A stretch of DNA of 64,000 nucleotides from Myroides oncorhynchi (GCF_020905415.1 NZ_JAJJMP010000001.1:367501-431500); one strand, 5' to 3'. Counted from the stretch's first letter, positions 30,589 to 40,889 are shown. Program-made: numbers and translations. The notes: generated by a model from the letters alone, not told the origin.

Positions 30589-30644
30589 AGCAATGACTTT
30601 TAAACAAAAATAGACAATATCCCTCTACCAATCACTCATACCAT

Positions 30645-30672
30645 AAAAAAGCCCAATCATAACTGATTGGGC
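30645..30672 (-). terminator. Terminator of sbcDC
   Basis: A 9 bp stem (GCCCAATCA, 30651-30659, with TGATTGGGC, 30664-30672), 4 nt loop and six U on the minus strand, 11 bp after the sbcC stop. Confidence 0.85.
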
Positions 30673-30682
30673 TATATATCTT

Positions 30683-33600
30683 TTAATAGTTTATCACTAC
30701 CTCGCTACCTCGTTCTTCATCTTTAATAACAGACAGAGACATCGGGATGCGCTCTTGTAGTTCGTCCACGTGAGAGATAATACCTACTATTCTGTTCTCT
30801 TTATGTAAATTACTCAATGTCTCGAAGACTATGTTTACCGACTCGCTATCCTGTGTACCGAACCCCTCATCGATAAAGAAGAAGTTCTTATCTGACTTAG
30901 ACAGACTCTGTACACTCTCTGCTAACGCTAAGGCTAACGACAGTGACACCTGAAAGCTCTGTCCTCCTGATAGTGTCTTCACACTTCTTGCCTTACCATT
31001 ATTAAGGTAATCGATAATCTCAAACTCATTAGCTTCGTTAAGCTGTAAACTCAGCTGATTATTCGTCAATCTATGGAATCTAGCATTTGCCATATCACAC
31101 AGATTCTTTAGATAGATAGAAGATACATAGTTTACAAATCCCGCTCCACTAAACATATTCATCAGTGTACCTAAGTTAGTCACACGCTTATCGATCACAT
31201 CGTATTGTTTCTGTAAGGTTTGTTTCTTCGCATAGTCTTTCTCTAGTCGCTCTACCTCACCTGCTAACTTAGCTACCACCTCCGTTATCTCCTTTACCTG
31301 TGTTTCTAACTGAGTGATGACCTCCTGCTGCTTAACGAACTTCTCATGATCAAAAGCAATGTCTTTTAGCTTATCAACTAACGTATTCACTGCATTTCTA
31401 ACTACTTCTAACTGTACTTCGAATGCCTGTATAGCTTCTCTCTGTTGCTCTACATTAATATTCTTACTTAATACAGCGATCACTTCTTCTACAGTAGTTA
31501 ACCGATGCGTACTTAATAGTGAAGTAATAGTAGTGTTACTCTGCTCTAATGCTTGTTTTAACTCTGCTAAATCCGCTTGTACATTCTTTACATCTGCCTG
31601 TAAACTTGCTAGTTTAGGAGACATTATACTATACTGAGCAGTCAAGTCTTTATAGCGCTGTTCTACTAACGTTACATTAGCTTCACGCTGCTGAACCTGC
31701 TGCGCTAATATTGTTTCTTCTAAGTTTAGATACGTGTCTATCTGAAGTCTGATGATCTGCTCACTCTTAGACTTGACGTCACTTTCTAGACTTGCGCCTT
31801 CTAGTTCTATACTTCCTAATTCTTTAGTGAACTTCTCTACTTGACCACGGTGTAGTTCTACTTCTTTAGTGACTACAGTTAACTTATTCTCAAGTGTTTC
31901 TACTTGCTTACTGATTATCTCAGCTTGTTTCTTAAGATTGACAAATTGCTCTGCATTTCCTTTTTCTATTATCGTCCATACGAAATTAAGCTGATGAAGT
32001 TCTACTTGTTGTCTAAGGTTTTGTTCCCTTTGTTGGTTCTCTTGTCCTTGACCTAACAGTAGCTTCTTCTTATCAAATAGACTAACAGCCTTGCGTTCGT
32101 ATTTCTTTAATCTGTCTTGCTTATCCTTTACCTCCTTTAAGCGATTCTCACACTGTTGTACAGATACAGTCACATCGTCTCCCTGTAGAATATGAGGATG
32201 GTGTGCCGATCCACATAATGGACAGGCTTGCCCATCGTGTAATTCGTTAGCATAACGTGCCAACTCCTGCGCCACCTTAAGATTCTGTAACTCTACTTCT
32301 ATATCACTGATCTCCTTATCGAAAGTAGTTCTATAGTTCTCTATCTCCTGTTCCCACTGATTAATATCCTTTAATTTCAGTCCTGCTATATCACTATCTA
32401 CTGCTTGTATCTCCGTATTTAATGAAGCCATAGACTGCTGTACCTCCTGCATACTCTTCTCAAAAAAAGACTGCTGCGTAAACCACGCATCTAAAGACAT
32501 CAGCATAGTTGTATCTATTCGATTACCCTTAGCGGTATTTAGTTCATTTTCTTGATGAGTTAAAGCTTCTTTGCTTGTCTTAAAAGCTTGCTCTGCCTCC
32601 TCTACAAAAGCCTTTCCCTTCTTATGACGCTCTAATAGAATAGCCTTAGCATTATGCGCTTTCTTGATTTCCTTAATTAAGTTTAACTCATACAACTCAG
32701 CCTTTAAGTGTTCTAAACCTGCATATTGTTGCTCCGCTACCTTCAGTTCATTGCTAACTTTAGTGAATTGCTCTTGTAGATCAGTTGTTTCTTTAGTGAC
32801 AGTATTTAATCTTGTCTCACGAGTAGCTACTTTCTCAGTTACATTCTTCTGTTCTACTAACACAGCAGAGAATGCCTTATCTAGCTGTTCATACTGAATC
32901 AACTCATTCTTCTGAGTAGTTATTTGTGGTACCTTCTCTTCTAATAGTGCTAATTCGGTCTTCTTCGTTGCCAATGTCTCAAAGTCATCTTTCACTGCTT
33001 TGAGCTGTTGATAGCTTTCGCTCTCTTGCTTATATGTTTTGTTCAGCTCGTTACTCTTCTCACTCTCCTGAAGATGTAGTGTCTTCTTTTGTGTAATTTC
33101 CTCTGTTGTAACTTGGCTAAAACTCTTTAATTCTCCTTCTATTACGTTTAGACTCTCCTTAGTAGTACCATATAAACGCTTCGCCTTATCTGCCAAATCA
33201 AAACGATCTAAACCAAATATCTCCTGCATCATCTTGGTTCTATCCTTACCGCCTAATTCGATAAACTCTCTAAACTTCCCTTGTGGAATAATAATCGTAC
33301 GTTTAAAGTTCTCATAACTTAGCCCAACGATATCAGGCATATTAAGTTCCTTCTGTGGTACCCATATCCCATCTTCATCTTTATATAACGTCGTATCACC
33401 TCTCTTCACATCATCAAATTTTTTAGAATTTCTTCTAAACTCTCTGTAGATGCGATACTTCTCTTCTTTAAAATTATAGAACTCAAAGTCAATCACCGAG
33501 CGGTCTGACTTTAGGTTCATCATATTATAAGCACGCTTATCATTCTTATTCATACGCTCCGTCTCTCCATATAATCCGAAAGAGATTGCCTCTAATATCG

Positions 33601-33727
33601 ACGACTTACCTGATCCGACCTTTCCGAATATACCGAATAACCCTGCCTCTATTAGACTTGTGAAATCTATAACCTGCTTCTCTTGATATGAATACAGTCC
33701 TTCTATCGTTAACTTAATTGGTATCAT
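30683..33727 (-). CDS. sbcC: SbcC, ATPase subunit of the SbcCD nuclease
   Basis: A 1014-residue Rad50-type SMC-like ATPase. Walker A is FGKVGSGKSS (34-43). Long coiled coils flank a zinc hook CPLC (C502/C505). The C-terminal half has the signature LSGGQSFQVSLSLALALAE (about 914) and Walker B FFFIDEGFGTQD (about 945). With SbcD it cleaves hairpins and DNA ends. The gene starts 6 bp after sbcD ends, so the two are co-transcribed. The length is typical and nothing appears truncated. Confidence 0.97.
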   Translation of the reverse strand: MIPIKLTIEGLYSYQEKQVIDFTSLIEAGLFGIFGKVGSGKSSILEAISFGLYGETERMNKNDKRAYNMMNLKSDRSVIDFEFYNFKEEKYRIYREFRRNSKKFDDVKRGDTTLYKDEDGIWVPQKELNMPDIVGLSYENFKRTIIIPQGKFREFIELGGKDRTKMMQEIFGLDRFDLADKAKRLYGTTKESLNVIEGELKSFSQVTTEEITQKKTLHLQESEKSNELNKTYKQESESYQQLKAVKDDFETLATKKTELALLEEKVPQITTQKNELIQYEQLDKAFSAVLVEQKNVTEKVATRETRLNTVTKETTDLQEQFTKVSNELKVAEQQYAGLEHLKAELYELNLIKEIKKAHNAKAILLERHKKGKAFVEEAEQAFKTSKEALTHQENELNTAKGNRIDTTMLMSLDAWFTQQSFFEKSMQEVQQSMASLNTEIQAVDSDIAGLKLKDINQWEQEIENYRTTFDKEISDIEVELQNLKVAQELARYANELHDGQACPLCGSAHHPHILQGDDVTVSVQQCENRLKEVKDKQDRLKKYERKAVSLFDKKKLLLGQGQENQQREQNLRQQVELHQLNFVWTIIEKGNAEQFVNLKKQAEIISKQVETLENKLTVVTKEVELHRGQVEKFTKELGSIELEGASLESDVKSKSEQIIRLQIDTYLNLEETILAQQVQQREANVTLVEQRYKDLTAQYSIMSPKLASLQADVKNVQADLAELKQALEQSNTTITSLLSTHRLTTVEEVIAVLSKNINVEQQREAIQAFEVQLEVVRNAVNTLVDKLKDIAFDHEKFVKQQEVITQLETQVKEITEVVAKLAGEVERLEKDYAKKQTLQKQYDVIDKRVTNLGTLMNMFSGAGFVNYVSSIYLKNLCDMANARFHRLTNNQLSLQLNEANEFEIIDYLNNGKARSVKTLSGGQSFQVSLSLALALAESVQSLSKSDKNFFFIDEGFGTQDSESVNIVFETLSNLHKENRIVGIISHVDELQERIPMSLSVIKDEERGSEVVINY

Positions 33728-33733
33728 ACTGTA

Positions 33734-34951
33734 CTACTCTAATATCTCTTTAAACAAATCCATTAACTCCTCATTAGGCTCTTGCCCTTTATTTCTCTCT
33801 TTAAAGTAATCTCTAAAAAGCCCTTGCATATCCTGATCTAGATTGACTTGCTTCGCATTAGACTGTTCGCCTTTATCACTCAGTGTGACCTGAGGAATAA
33901 TAGTGATAATCCCATCGTGAGCAGAGTATAACCTCTTCATATCATCCGCATTTAAGAACGTATCACTAACGATAGTTAATTCTACTAATTGATACGGATT
34001 AGCGACTAACCACTCCACCGCATCATCTACACTGCTAAACTTCATACGAGATAGCTGACGTCCACTCTCTAGAGGTACTTGCGTATAAGTAATGGACTTG
34101 CCTGCTTCAGCATCTAATATCATCACACACTTCTGCTGTCCTGCCTCACTAAAACTATAACTAAGCGGACTACCTGAATACACTACAGGTCTATCCTCTG
34201 GGCCTACCTGATGTGCTCTATGTAAATGTCCAAGAGCAGTGTACTGCACTTGCTCTGGGATGATATCACTATAGATAATATCAGCATTACCGATCTTTAG
34301 AGGTTTCTCTCCATCAGGTTCATCTAACAGCTCGCCATTGCGATTCATCATATACAGGTGTGAGATCAGTAGATTCACTCCCTTAGTCTTACAATATTTA
34401 TCTGCTAATGCTTGCCAATTCTCCCCTAGCACTTCATTAAGAGCAGTCCCCTTATCTTCAGTATCTAAAGCTTTCTTAAGCCTCAGCTCGTTAGCATAAG
34501 GAGTATGTAGTATGCGTATCGGCTGCTTAAATCGGTCTAACTTCAATTCAAAAAAGCCATTTGCTGACCTCGATATTTTAAATTGGTTCTCGATCTCAAA
34601 AGGTGTCACAGCAGCATTAGGTAATCCGACCAAGATAATCCCACACTCACGTGCTAATGGATCCGGAGCATCTATGCGCTCAGGGCTATCGTGGTTACCT
34701 GCTATAGCGATGACAGGACGCTCACCATTTTTGGCAAGGCGTTTCAATGTTTTATAAAATAACTCTACAGCCTCTACGGGTGGGTTAAAGGCATCAAATA
34801 AATCACCTGCTACTAAGACAACATCCACTGCCTCACGCTCTGCTATTTCACAGATCTCGTCAAGCACTTTGCGCTGTTCCTCTAAGCGACTAAAATTATC
34901 TAATCTCTTTCCTAAGTGCCAATCGGCTGTATGTAGAATCTTCAATCCCAT
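33734..34951 (-). CDS. sbcD: SbcD, nuclease subunit of SbcCD
   Basis: A 405-residue Mre11-type metallophosphoesterase. Metal ligands are visible in HTADWHLGK (D10, H12), VAGDLFD (D50), AGNHD (N86, H87, D88) and GHLHR near residue 240. With SbcC it forms the hairpin and end-processing nuclease complex. It is the first gene of the sbcDC operon. A -7-like box (TATCTTTG on the minus strand, 34978-34985) lies 26 bp upstream. Confidence 0.96.
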   Translation of the reverse strand: MGLKILHTADWHLGKRLDNFSRLEEQRKVLDEICEIAEREAVDVVLVAGDLFDAFNPPVEAVELFYKTLKRLAKNGERPVIAIAGNHDSPERIDAPDPLARECGIILVGLPNAAVTPFEIENQFKISRSANGFFELKLDRFKQPIRILHTPYANELRLKKALDTEDKGTALNEVLGENWQALADKYCKTKGVNLLISHLYMMNRNGELLDEPDGEKPLKIGNADIIYSDIIPEQVQYTALGHLHRAHQVGPEDRPVVYSGSPLSYSFSEAGQQKCVMILDAEAGKSITYTQVPLESGRQLSRMKFSSVDDAVEWLVANPYQLVELTIVSDTFLNADDMKRLYSAHDGIITIIPQVTLSDKGEQSNAKQVNLDQDMQGLFRDYFKERNKGQEPNEELMDLFKEILE

Positions 34952-35092
34952 TTATCTTTCTTTGTTTTCTAGTGGCTCAAAGATACTAACTATATCAGGG
35001 TTTATACGTCACTTTTAAGATTAGCTTAATCATTTTTTTAGCAATAAATACCTCAACAATGAACTTATTTTCGCTTTACAATTATAAATGAC

Positions 35093-35127
35093 AACACCCT
35101 ATTAATACAGTGTATTAATGGGGTGTT
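35093..35127. repeat. 16 bp inverted repeat
   Basis: AACACCCTATTAATAC (35093-35108) pairs with GTATTAATGGGGTGTT (35112-35127) with one T-G wobble and a 3 nt loop. It lies 26 bp after the DsbA-like gene's stop but lacks a good U-tract on the minus strand. It is a possible terminator or other structured element. Confidence 0.6.
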
Positions 35128-35153
35128 CTTATTTATAAATCAACTATGCTCAC

Positions 35154-35858
35154 TTATATCTCACATCCTTCAGGACCACAAGCCCCTGCATCACTACCAC
35201 CTTTCATCTCGAATTTAGGTTGGCTTTCTTGGTATGCTTGTGTTAACGCTTCTACGAATGCCTCAGTAGGTTGTGCTCCTGACACACCGTATTTTCTATC
35301 CAATACAAAGAATGGCACTCCTGACACCCCTAGAGTACGTGCCTCTGCGATATCTGCATTTACCTCTTCTAACTGCGCATCAGAGATTAAGAATGTTCTT
35401 GCTTCTTCTGCTTTTAATCCTATCTCCTGTGCGATAGCAACTAATACTTCTATATCACCTACATTCTTTCCGTTAGTGAAGTGCGCTAAGAATAATGCTT
35501 CTTCTGCTTCGTTCCCTTTACCTTGCGCTTGAGCAAAGTGAATAAGGCGATGTGCTCTGATGGTATTCACAGGGATAGACTGATCTTGTTTAAAGTCTAT
35601 TCCAACCGCATTACCTGCTTGTTGCAGATTATCCATCATCCCTTGTATTTGTGCAGCAGGCATACCTTTGCGTTGAGCTAAATAGTCTTTCGTTGACATC
35701 TCTAATCCCTCTACAGGCAAGTCTGGATCAAGCTGAAAGCTTTTCCACTCTACTTCTATCTTATCTGCGAAAGGCAACTGTACCAACGCATTCTCAAAAT
35801 TCTTCTTTCCAACGTAACAAAAAGGGCACATTACGTCTGACCATATTTCAACTTTCAT
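35154..35858 (-). CDS. DsbA-family (FrnE-like) thiol oxidoreductase
   Basis: A 234-residue cytosolic thioredoxin-fold protein with no signal peptide. The active site CPFC (C11/C14) is in the FrnE-typical context EIWSDVMCPFCYVGKKNFE. The helical insertion and the late segment GVSGVPFFVLDRKYGVSGAQ (about 180-199, with the cis-Pro loop) are both present. The C-terminus adds a Cys-containing tail, GACGPEGCEI. FrnE-like proteins act in thiol redox or stress responses. It is monocistronic as far as visible. Confidence 0.9.
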   Translation of the reverse strand: MKVEIWSDVMCPFCYVGKKNFENALVQLPFADKIEVEWKSFQLDPDLPVEGLEMSTKDYLAQRKGMPAAQIQGMMDNLQQAGNAVGIDFKQDQSIPVNTIRAHRLIHFAQAQGKGNEAEEALFLAHFTNGKNVGDIEVLVAIAQEIGLKAEEARTFLISDAQLEEVNADIAEARTLGVSGVPFFVLDRKYGVSGAQPTEAFVEALTQAYQESQPKFEMKGGSDAGACGPEGCEI

Positions 35859-36023
35859 ATCTTATCTATTTAAATGAGGAGCTAACTGAATAACTCTATA
35901 CCCAAAGATAAAACTAATCCAACTGAGTACTTCTCTTCTTAACAATAATTAAATAGTATCCAAAAGGGAAGTGCCTGTGGTAAAACATATAGCTTTTGCC
36001 ATATTCAGAAGAATTAAAAGTTA

Positions 36024-37220
36024 TTACTTCACCCAATTATTCTTACCTGCGATACCTCCTGATATAATCAGTGTACCTGACATTACTAATAGAAAGACAA
36101 GTGATAATGACCACGCCTGTGATAGATCAAATAAAGCTCCAAATATAGGTGGTCCACACGCTGCGATCAAGTATCCGATAGACTGCGCCATACCCGATAA
36201 CTCTGCTGCCTGTGTAGTTGTACTTGTGCGCAAAACGAAGAATAACATCGACAAACTAAATGCTAATCCACTTGCCGTACCTATCAGTACACACCATAGT
36301 GCAATAAGGTTAACCTTAAATATTAATAACCCTGCTATCCCTACTGCAAACAAGACTCCTGTCGCTATGGCTAATAGCTTCTGATTAGGAAGTTTACTTG
36401 CTATAATAGCTCCTATAAACGTCATCGGCAACTGTGCGAACTGCATATATGATAATAACCATCCTGCTTCTTCTCTCGGAATCCCCCAAGTAATAGCCAT
36501 CTTAGGTAACCACGCTGCTAGACAGTAGAACAGTAATGACTGTACACCCATAAATATAGTAACTGCCCACGCTGTCTTAGACTTGTACATATTAACTTTT
36601 ACTTCGTCCTGTCCTAATGAAGCTGTTGGTTGTACAGCTTTATGTTTCTTCACTTGTGGTAACCAAACCACAATAGTCACAACACTTAGTACTATCCATA
36701 TTCCGATAGATCCCTTCCATCCCATTTCTGTGAACTTACCTAAGCTAATACTAAACCCTGCTGCTAATGCTGCTGTAAGGTTCATCGCTACAGAGTATAT
36801 TCCCATCATCGTACCAACGTTCTTCTGGTAGTTATTTTTGATGTATGCAGGCATTAATACATTCCCTACTGTGATAGCAATACCTACTAAAGCCGCTCCT
36901 AAAAACAGAGTAACTAAACTTCCATAAGGTCTAATCACTAATCCTATACTCAATAAGATTAATGAGACTAATAAGACTATTTCCATTCCGTAACGACGTG
37001 ATATCCTAGGCACCATACTCGACAAAAATCCAAATGCCATCAGTGGTATTGTAGTCACTAAACCTGCTGTAGTATTAGATAACGCAAGGGACTTGCTTAT
37101 CTCACTGATCACAGGACCTACAGAAGTTAGGGGAGCTCTAAGATTAGAAGCGATGAAGATTATCCCTAATAACATCAGTATCTTCTTCATCTTAGAAGTT
37201 TCTTCTATATAATTTTCCAT
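36024..37220 (-). CDS. CynX/NimT-family MFS transporter
   Basis: A 398-residue major-facilitator protein with about 12 membrane helices. The opening helices contain FIASNLRAPLTSVGPVISEI, a pattern typical of the CynX/NimT group. Start ATG 37220 (MENYIEETSKMKK) is chosen because the 28 upstream in-frame codons are not transporter-like and run into the intergenic region. It is divergent from an AraC regulator whose start lies 100 bp away, a common arrangement in which the regulator controls the transporter. The substrate is unknown. Confidence 0.88.
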   Translation of the reverse strand: MENYIEETSKMKKILMLLGIIFIASNLRAPLTSVGPVISEISKSLALSNTTAGLVTTIPLMAFGFLSSMVPRISRRYGMEIVLLVSLILLSIGLVIRPYGSLVTLFLGAALVGIAITVGNVLMPAYIKNNYQKNVGTMMGIYSVAMNLTAALAAGFSISLGKFTEMGWKGSIGIWIVLSVVTIVVWLPQVKKHKAVQPTASLGQDEVKVNMYKSKTAWAVTIFMGVQSLLFYCLAAWLPKMAITWGIPREEAGWLLSYMQFAQLPMTFIGAIIASKLPNQKLLAIATGVLFAVGIAGLLIFKVNLIALWCVLIGTASGLAFSLSMLFFVLRTSTTTQAAELSGMAQSIGYLIAACGPPIFGALFDLSQAWSLSLVFLLVMSGTLIISGGIAGKNNWVK

Positions 37221-37320
37221 TGTTGTTTGTTTTAAAAAATGTGTATTGTTATTATAGGGTACAAAAATAAAAGCTAATAAATGATTATATTCGCCATATA
37301 TCATAACTAAAACGACAAGT

Positions 37321-38103
37321 ATGAGTAAACCCCAGTTAGTAGATCAAGTTGAGAAGAAAGGGTTCTCTTGGCATGCGGAACTATGGAAGCACAACAATGA
37401 GTTTCACCATCACAAGAAAGCCCAACTCGTATATGTAGAATCAGGATATCAATATCTACATGTTGAATCATGCCAATTCTTATTGCCTCAAAACCACGTA
37501 GCCTATATTCCATCCAATATGCCACATAAGACTACACATGCTTCTGAACACGTATCACTGCGTACGCTATACTTTGATGTGGATGACTTACCTCTGTTTT
37601 ACGATAAATTATACCTGTTCTCTATACCAAGTGTACTAAGAGAAATGATTATGTATACTGAAAAGTGGTCTATGAATATGGAATATGAGGAGAGTGAACA
37701 AACTTTCTTAAGAGCCATCTTATTAGAGCTTCCCTCTTTCGTGCAAAATGCTGTACCGCTTATCACTCCTGTACCGCGTACAAAAGTATTACTGGATGCT
37801 ACAGCATATATTCACAAACATTATCAAGCAACTATAACCATAGATGAGTTGGCAGAATTGTGCTTTATGAGTGTGCGTACCTTAGAACGTCAATTCAAAA
37901 AAGAAACAGGCATAAGCATCGCCAAATATATACAGATGATGCGTATCATTAAATCAATAGAGTTACTCAGTGAAGGACAACATACTATTAGCGAAATAGC
38001 ATTATCTGTAGGGTATAATAGTGCACAATCATATAGTAATGTATTCACTAAACTTATAGGTCAACGTCCCACTGAGTTTATGCAACAGAGTCTTACTCTA
38101 TAA
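37321..38103 (+). CDS. AraC-family transcriptional regulator
   Basis: A 260-residue regulator with an N-terminal cupin-like sensing domain (about 20-110; H-rich, HVAYIPSNMPHKT). The C-terminal AraC domain (about 160-258) has both helix-turn-helix units: LAELCFMSVRTLERQFKKET and then ISEIALSVGYNSAQSYSNVF. It is divergent from the CynX-like transporter, which is its likely target. A strong terminator follows. Confidence 0.92.
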   Translation: MSKPQLVDQVEKKGFSWHAELWKHNNEFHHHKKAQLVYVESGYQYLHVESCQFLLPQNHVAYIPSNMPHKTTHASEHVSLRTLYFDVDDLPLFYDKLYLFSIPSVLREMIMYTEKWSMNMEYEESEQTFLRAILLELPSFVQNAVPLITPVPRTKVLLDATAYIHKHYQATITIDELAELCFMSVRTLERQFKKETGISIAKYIQMMRIIKSIELLSEGQHTISEIALSVGYNSAQSYSNVFTKLIGQRPTEFMQQSLTL

Positions 38104-38150
38104 TCAAACTACTATTCTAAATGAACGGATAACCTAAGACTGCGACCAAT

Positions 38151-38185
38151 AAAAAAAGTCGGTTTATAACAAACCGACTTTTTTT
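38151..38185. terminator. Bidirectional terminator after the AraC gene
   Basis: A 15 bp perfect stem (38151-38165 with 38171-38185, arms AAAAAAAGTCGGTTT/AAACCGACTTTTTTT), 5 nt loop. It is shared with the convergent gene at 38204. Confidence 0.92.
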
Positions 38186-38203
38186 ATTTAAAAACAATAC
38201 TTC

Positions 38204-38719
38204 TTAGTAATCTAAAGAATCTTCAGGAGCATCTGATATTTTAATTTGAGTAAACTCTGGATAATTAACTAAAAAATCCTTTTTTAGTGCATATCCTATA
38301 GATTGTCTCGTACCAGAACTTCCATTAAATACAGAAGGAGATCCCTTTAGCCATTTTGTTTCATACACTTTGGCATCTGTCTTTGCATCTTTTACTGTTA
38401 TTTTAGCATGACGTTTACTCTTACTGTATTTATAAACTTGTACTTCAAGTACAAAATCAGCATCTTCTTTAATACTAACTAACTTACATGTAGAGAAGCG
38501 TCTGAATTCAGAGAGCGCCATTCTCTTTGCATCCTCTCCATTTACATTTACCTTATTTTCGGTATCGACAAACTCTATATAAAACTTAGAATCTTTCGTT
38601 AAAGTAGGTGCTATGGTTGTACTTATTTCTAGGCAATCACTAGAAATAGTAGATTCTACAGCATGTGATAGAGTGCCTATCAATAAAAATGTTGTACTTA
38701 ATAATATAGACTTTTTCAT
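38204..38719 (-). CDS. Hypothetical secreted protein
   Basis: A 171-residue protein with a signal peptide (about 1-20, MKKSILLSTTFLLIGTLSHA). The mature part is beta-rich and basic, with two Cys (C29 and C78). It contains a segment ADFVLEVQVYKYSKSKRHAK reminiscent of periplasmic proteins whose domain reports variability across strands. I recognise no family. It is monocistronic and convergent with the AraC gene. Confidence 0.6.
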   Translation of the reverse strand: MKKSILLSTTFLLIGTLSHAVESTISSDCLEISTTIAPTLTKDSKFYIEFVDTENKVNVNGEDAKRMALSEFRRFSTCKLVSIKEDADFVLEVQVYKYSKSKRHAKITVKDAKTDAKVYETKWLKGSPSVFNGSSGTRQSIGYALKKDFLVNYPEFTQIKISDAPEDSLDY

Positions 38720-38806
38720 ATTGTGTAAATAGTGATTTTGTTTGATATATTTTCTCTTTCAAAGCAAATACATTTTTTAAGACTAATCATAATAATTTTT
38801 AAACAA

Positions 38807-38838
38807 TAAAAAAGCCAATCTTTTCAATTAGCTTTGTA
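38807..38838 (-). terminator. Probable terminator of the DPP III gene
   Basis: An imperfect stem (AAAGC...GCTTT with internal AAT/ATT pairs, 38811-38835) with a poly-A run on the plus strand, hence a U-tract on the minus strand, 15 bp after the stop. Confidence 0.5.
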
Positions 38839-38852
38839 TTCTATACTTGTAA

Positions 38853-40889
38853 TTAGTTTACAAGTGGTAAGAATCCGTATTCTTTAGCATAACGCAACAT
38901 TTGCTCTTCGAATGATTTAGGTTGTTCTACTTTATAATCAGTAACTTCTCCTTTATCGTTCTTCACAGGCACAATGTATGGGTTAACAAATCCTCTATAT
39001 GGAGCAGAATTAAACTTAGCATTACGCGTTAATACTTCTTTGTGTATCGCTTGATCTACTTTTACACCATAAGTTTCTACTAACTCTTGTCCTGCTTTAT
39101 AATCTCCCTCAGACTTGATACGTTGTGTCTCTTTTAAAAGTTGTCCAAACAAGTCGTGTAATTTATCATAGTCAGTAATGTTATAGTATGTCTTACCATC
39201 ACGAACTACTTTCTCTATTACATTGTCTTTCTTACCTTTTTCAAATACCCAAGCACTCACCCATTGGCGATTTCTCATGTGTGCTTCTTCGATATCAGCT
39301 CCTGGCTCTAAACGCACTAACTGAGTCATTAACCCGTTGCGGATATAACCATCATAAGCTGCTTTACCTACCGACTTCCAATCATCTACTAATCCTAACT
39401 CTTGTAACTTAGGACTGTATAAATAGAATAAACCTACTAAGTCAGCACGTCCTTCTTCTAAAGTAGAAGCATAACTTTTTAAAGTCTCTTTAGGTTGTCC
39501 CACTCCTTTGTTAATTTGTCCAGATGCATGCCCGATTACTTCGTGAAGCGCAGTGTGTAATTTATCTGCTAACTCTCCATACTTCTCTTCTAACTTTAAT
39601 TCTTCTTCATCGTGAACGAACTCTTTTAATTTGTCCGAACCACCTGCATGGTTATAAGAATCGATAATATTACCTAATGAGATTGATTTAGAACCGTGTT
39701 CTGCTCTAATCCAGTCAGCATTTGGTAAGTTCACTCCAATAGGTGTACTTGGAGATGCGTCACCTGCTTCTGATGCTACGATAACAGTCTTATAAGTAAC
39801 ACCTTTAACGTTTTTCTTTTTATGAGCATCCATTAATGGAGAGTTATCCTCAAACCATTGTGCTGATTGAGAGATCACAGCCATCTTTTTAGACATATCA
39901 AAGTCGTTAATTTGCACCACGCTTTCATAAGATCCTTTATGACCTAATGGATCTGCATATACCTCAATAAATCCATTGTTATAATCGATATTTCCTTTTG
40001 TAGCCTTTACCCAAGCGACGTTATAATCATCCCAAGTCTTCAAATCTCCAGTTTGGTAATATTTGATTAATAATTTAAGTGCATCTCCTTGTTCTTTATT
40101 CTCTGCTACAGTTACTGCTTTTTCTAACCAAAAGATAATTTGATCAATTGCTTTACCATACATTCCTCCACTCTTCCATAATTTCTCTACTAACTTACCA
40201 TTCTCTTTAACTACTTTAGAGTTCAAACCAGTAGATAATGGGCGGTCTGGATCAGGGCTTTTCATCGCTCCATAGAACGCTTCTACTTCATCTTCTGTGA
40301 TACCTTCACCATAGAAATTAACAGCAGATCCCTTCACAAGTCCTTTTGCCAAGTCAAGGTTTACCTTTTTATTATCTACGTTATTAAATAAAATATTAGA
40401 GATATTTTGATCTAACACTGTATTTGTTTCTTTCAATAAAATAGAAAAATACGCTTGAGAAAACCCTGGTTTAATCTTATCATTAGAATAATGGTGGTGA
40501 ATACCATTAGAGAACCATACGCGTTTAACATATGTAACGAACTCTTTCCAGTCTTCAGACTCTTTATCACCTTTATAATTTTCGTACACATTCTCTAATG
40601 CTTTACGAATAGTCAAGTTGTGCTTATAGTTCTGATCCCAGATGATATCACGTCCAGCATATCCTGCTTGACTTAAATAATAAACTAACTCTTTCTCTTT
40701 TAATGTCAAGTTCTCCCATCCAGGTATCTGGTATTTTAATACCTCGATATCTCCAAATTGATCAATACTATATTCAAATTGTTCTGTATCTGCCACTCCT
40801 TCAGTTCCTTTTTCAGTTCCTTTTTTTTCTCCGCATGATAGTGCCATAGCAGAAGCTATCACAATACACGCCATTGTGTTTAATTTCAT
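38853..40889 (-). CDS. Dipeptidyl-peptidase III (M49) lipoprotein
   Basis: A 678-residue zinc metallopeptidase that releases dipeptides from peptide N-termini. The M49 zinc motif HEVIGH (HEXXGH, 449-454) and the downstream EEGRAD (about 477), which provides the third ligand, are visible. A lipobox (AMALSC, Cys19) indicates a lipid anchor, so the enzyme sits in the envelope rather than the cytosol. The lipobox is followed by a short repeat GTEKGTEG. Annotation pipelines often mislabel this family as dihydrofolate reductase. A -7-like box (TATATTTG on the minus strand) lies at 40916-40923. Confidence 0.92.
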   Translation of the reverse strand: MKLNTMACIVIASAMALSCGEKKGTEKGTEGVADTEQFEYSIDQFGDIEVLKYQIPGWENLTLKEKELVYYLSQAGYAGRDIIWDQNYKHNLTIRKALENVYENYKGDKESEDWKEFVTYVKRVWFSNGIHHHYSNDKIKPGFSQAYFSILLKETNTVLDQNISNILFNNVDNKKVNLDLAKGLVKGSAVNFYGEGITEDEVEAFYGAMKSPDPDRPLSTGLNSKVVKENGKLVEKLWKSGGMYGKAIDQIIFWLEKAVTVAENKEQGDALKLLIKYYQTGDLKTWDDYNVAWVKATKGNIDYNNGFIEVYADPLGHKGSYESVVQINDFDMSKKMAVISQSAQWFEDNSPLMDAHKKKNVKGVTYKTVIVASEAGDASPSTPIGVNLPNADWIRAEHGSKSISLGNIIDSYNHAGGSDKLKEFVHDEEELKLEEKYGELADKLHTALHEVIGHASGQINKGVGQPKETLKSYASTLEEGRADLVGLFYLYSPKLQELGLVDDWKSVGKAAYDGYIRNGLMTQLVRLEPGADIEEAHMRNRQWVSAWVFEKGKKDNVIEKVVRDGKTYYNITDYDKLHDLFGQLLKETQRIKSEGDYKAGQELVETYGVKVDQAIHKEVLTRNAKFNSAPYRGFVNPYIVPVKNDKGEVTDYKVEQPKSFEEQMLRYAKEYGFLPLVN

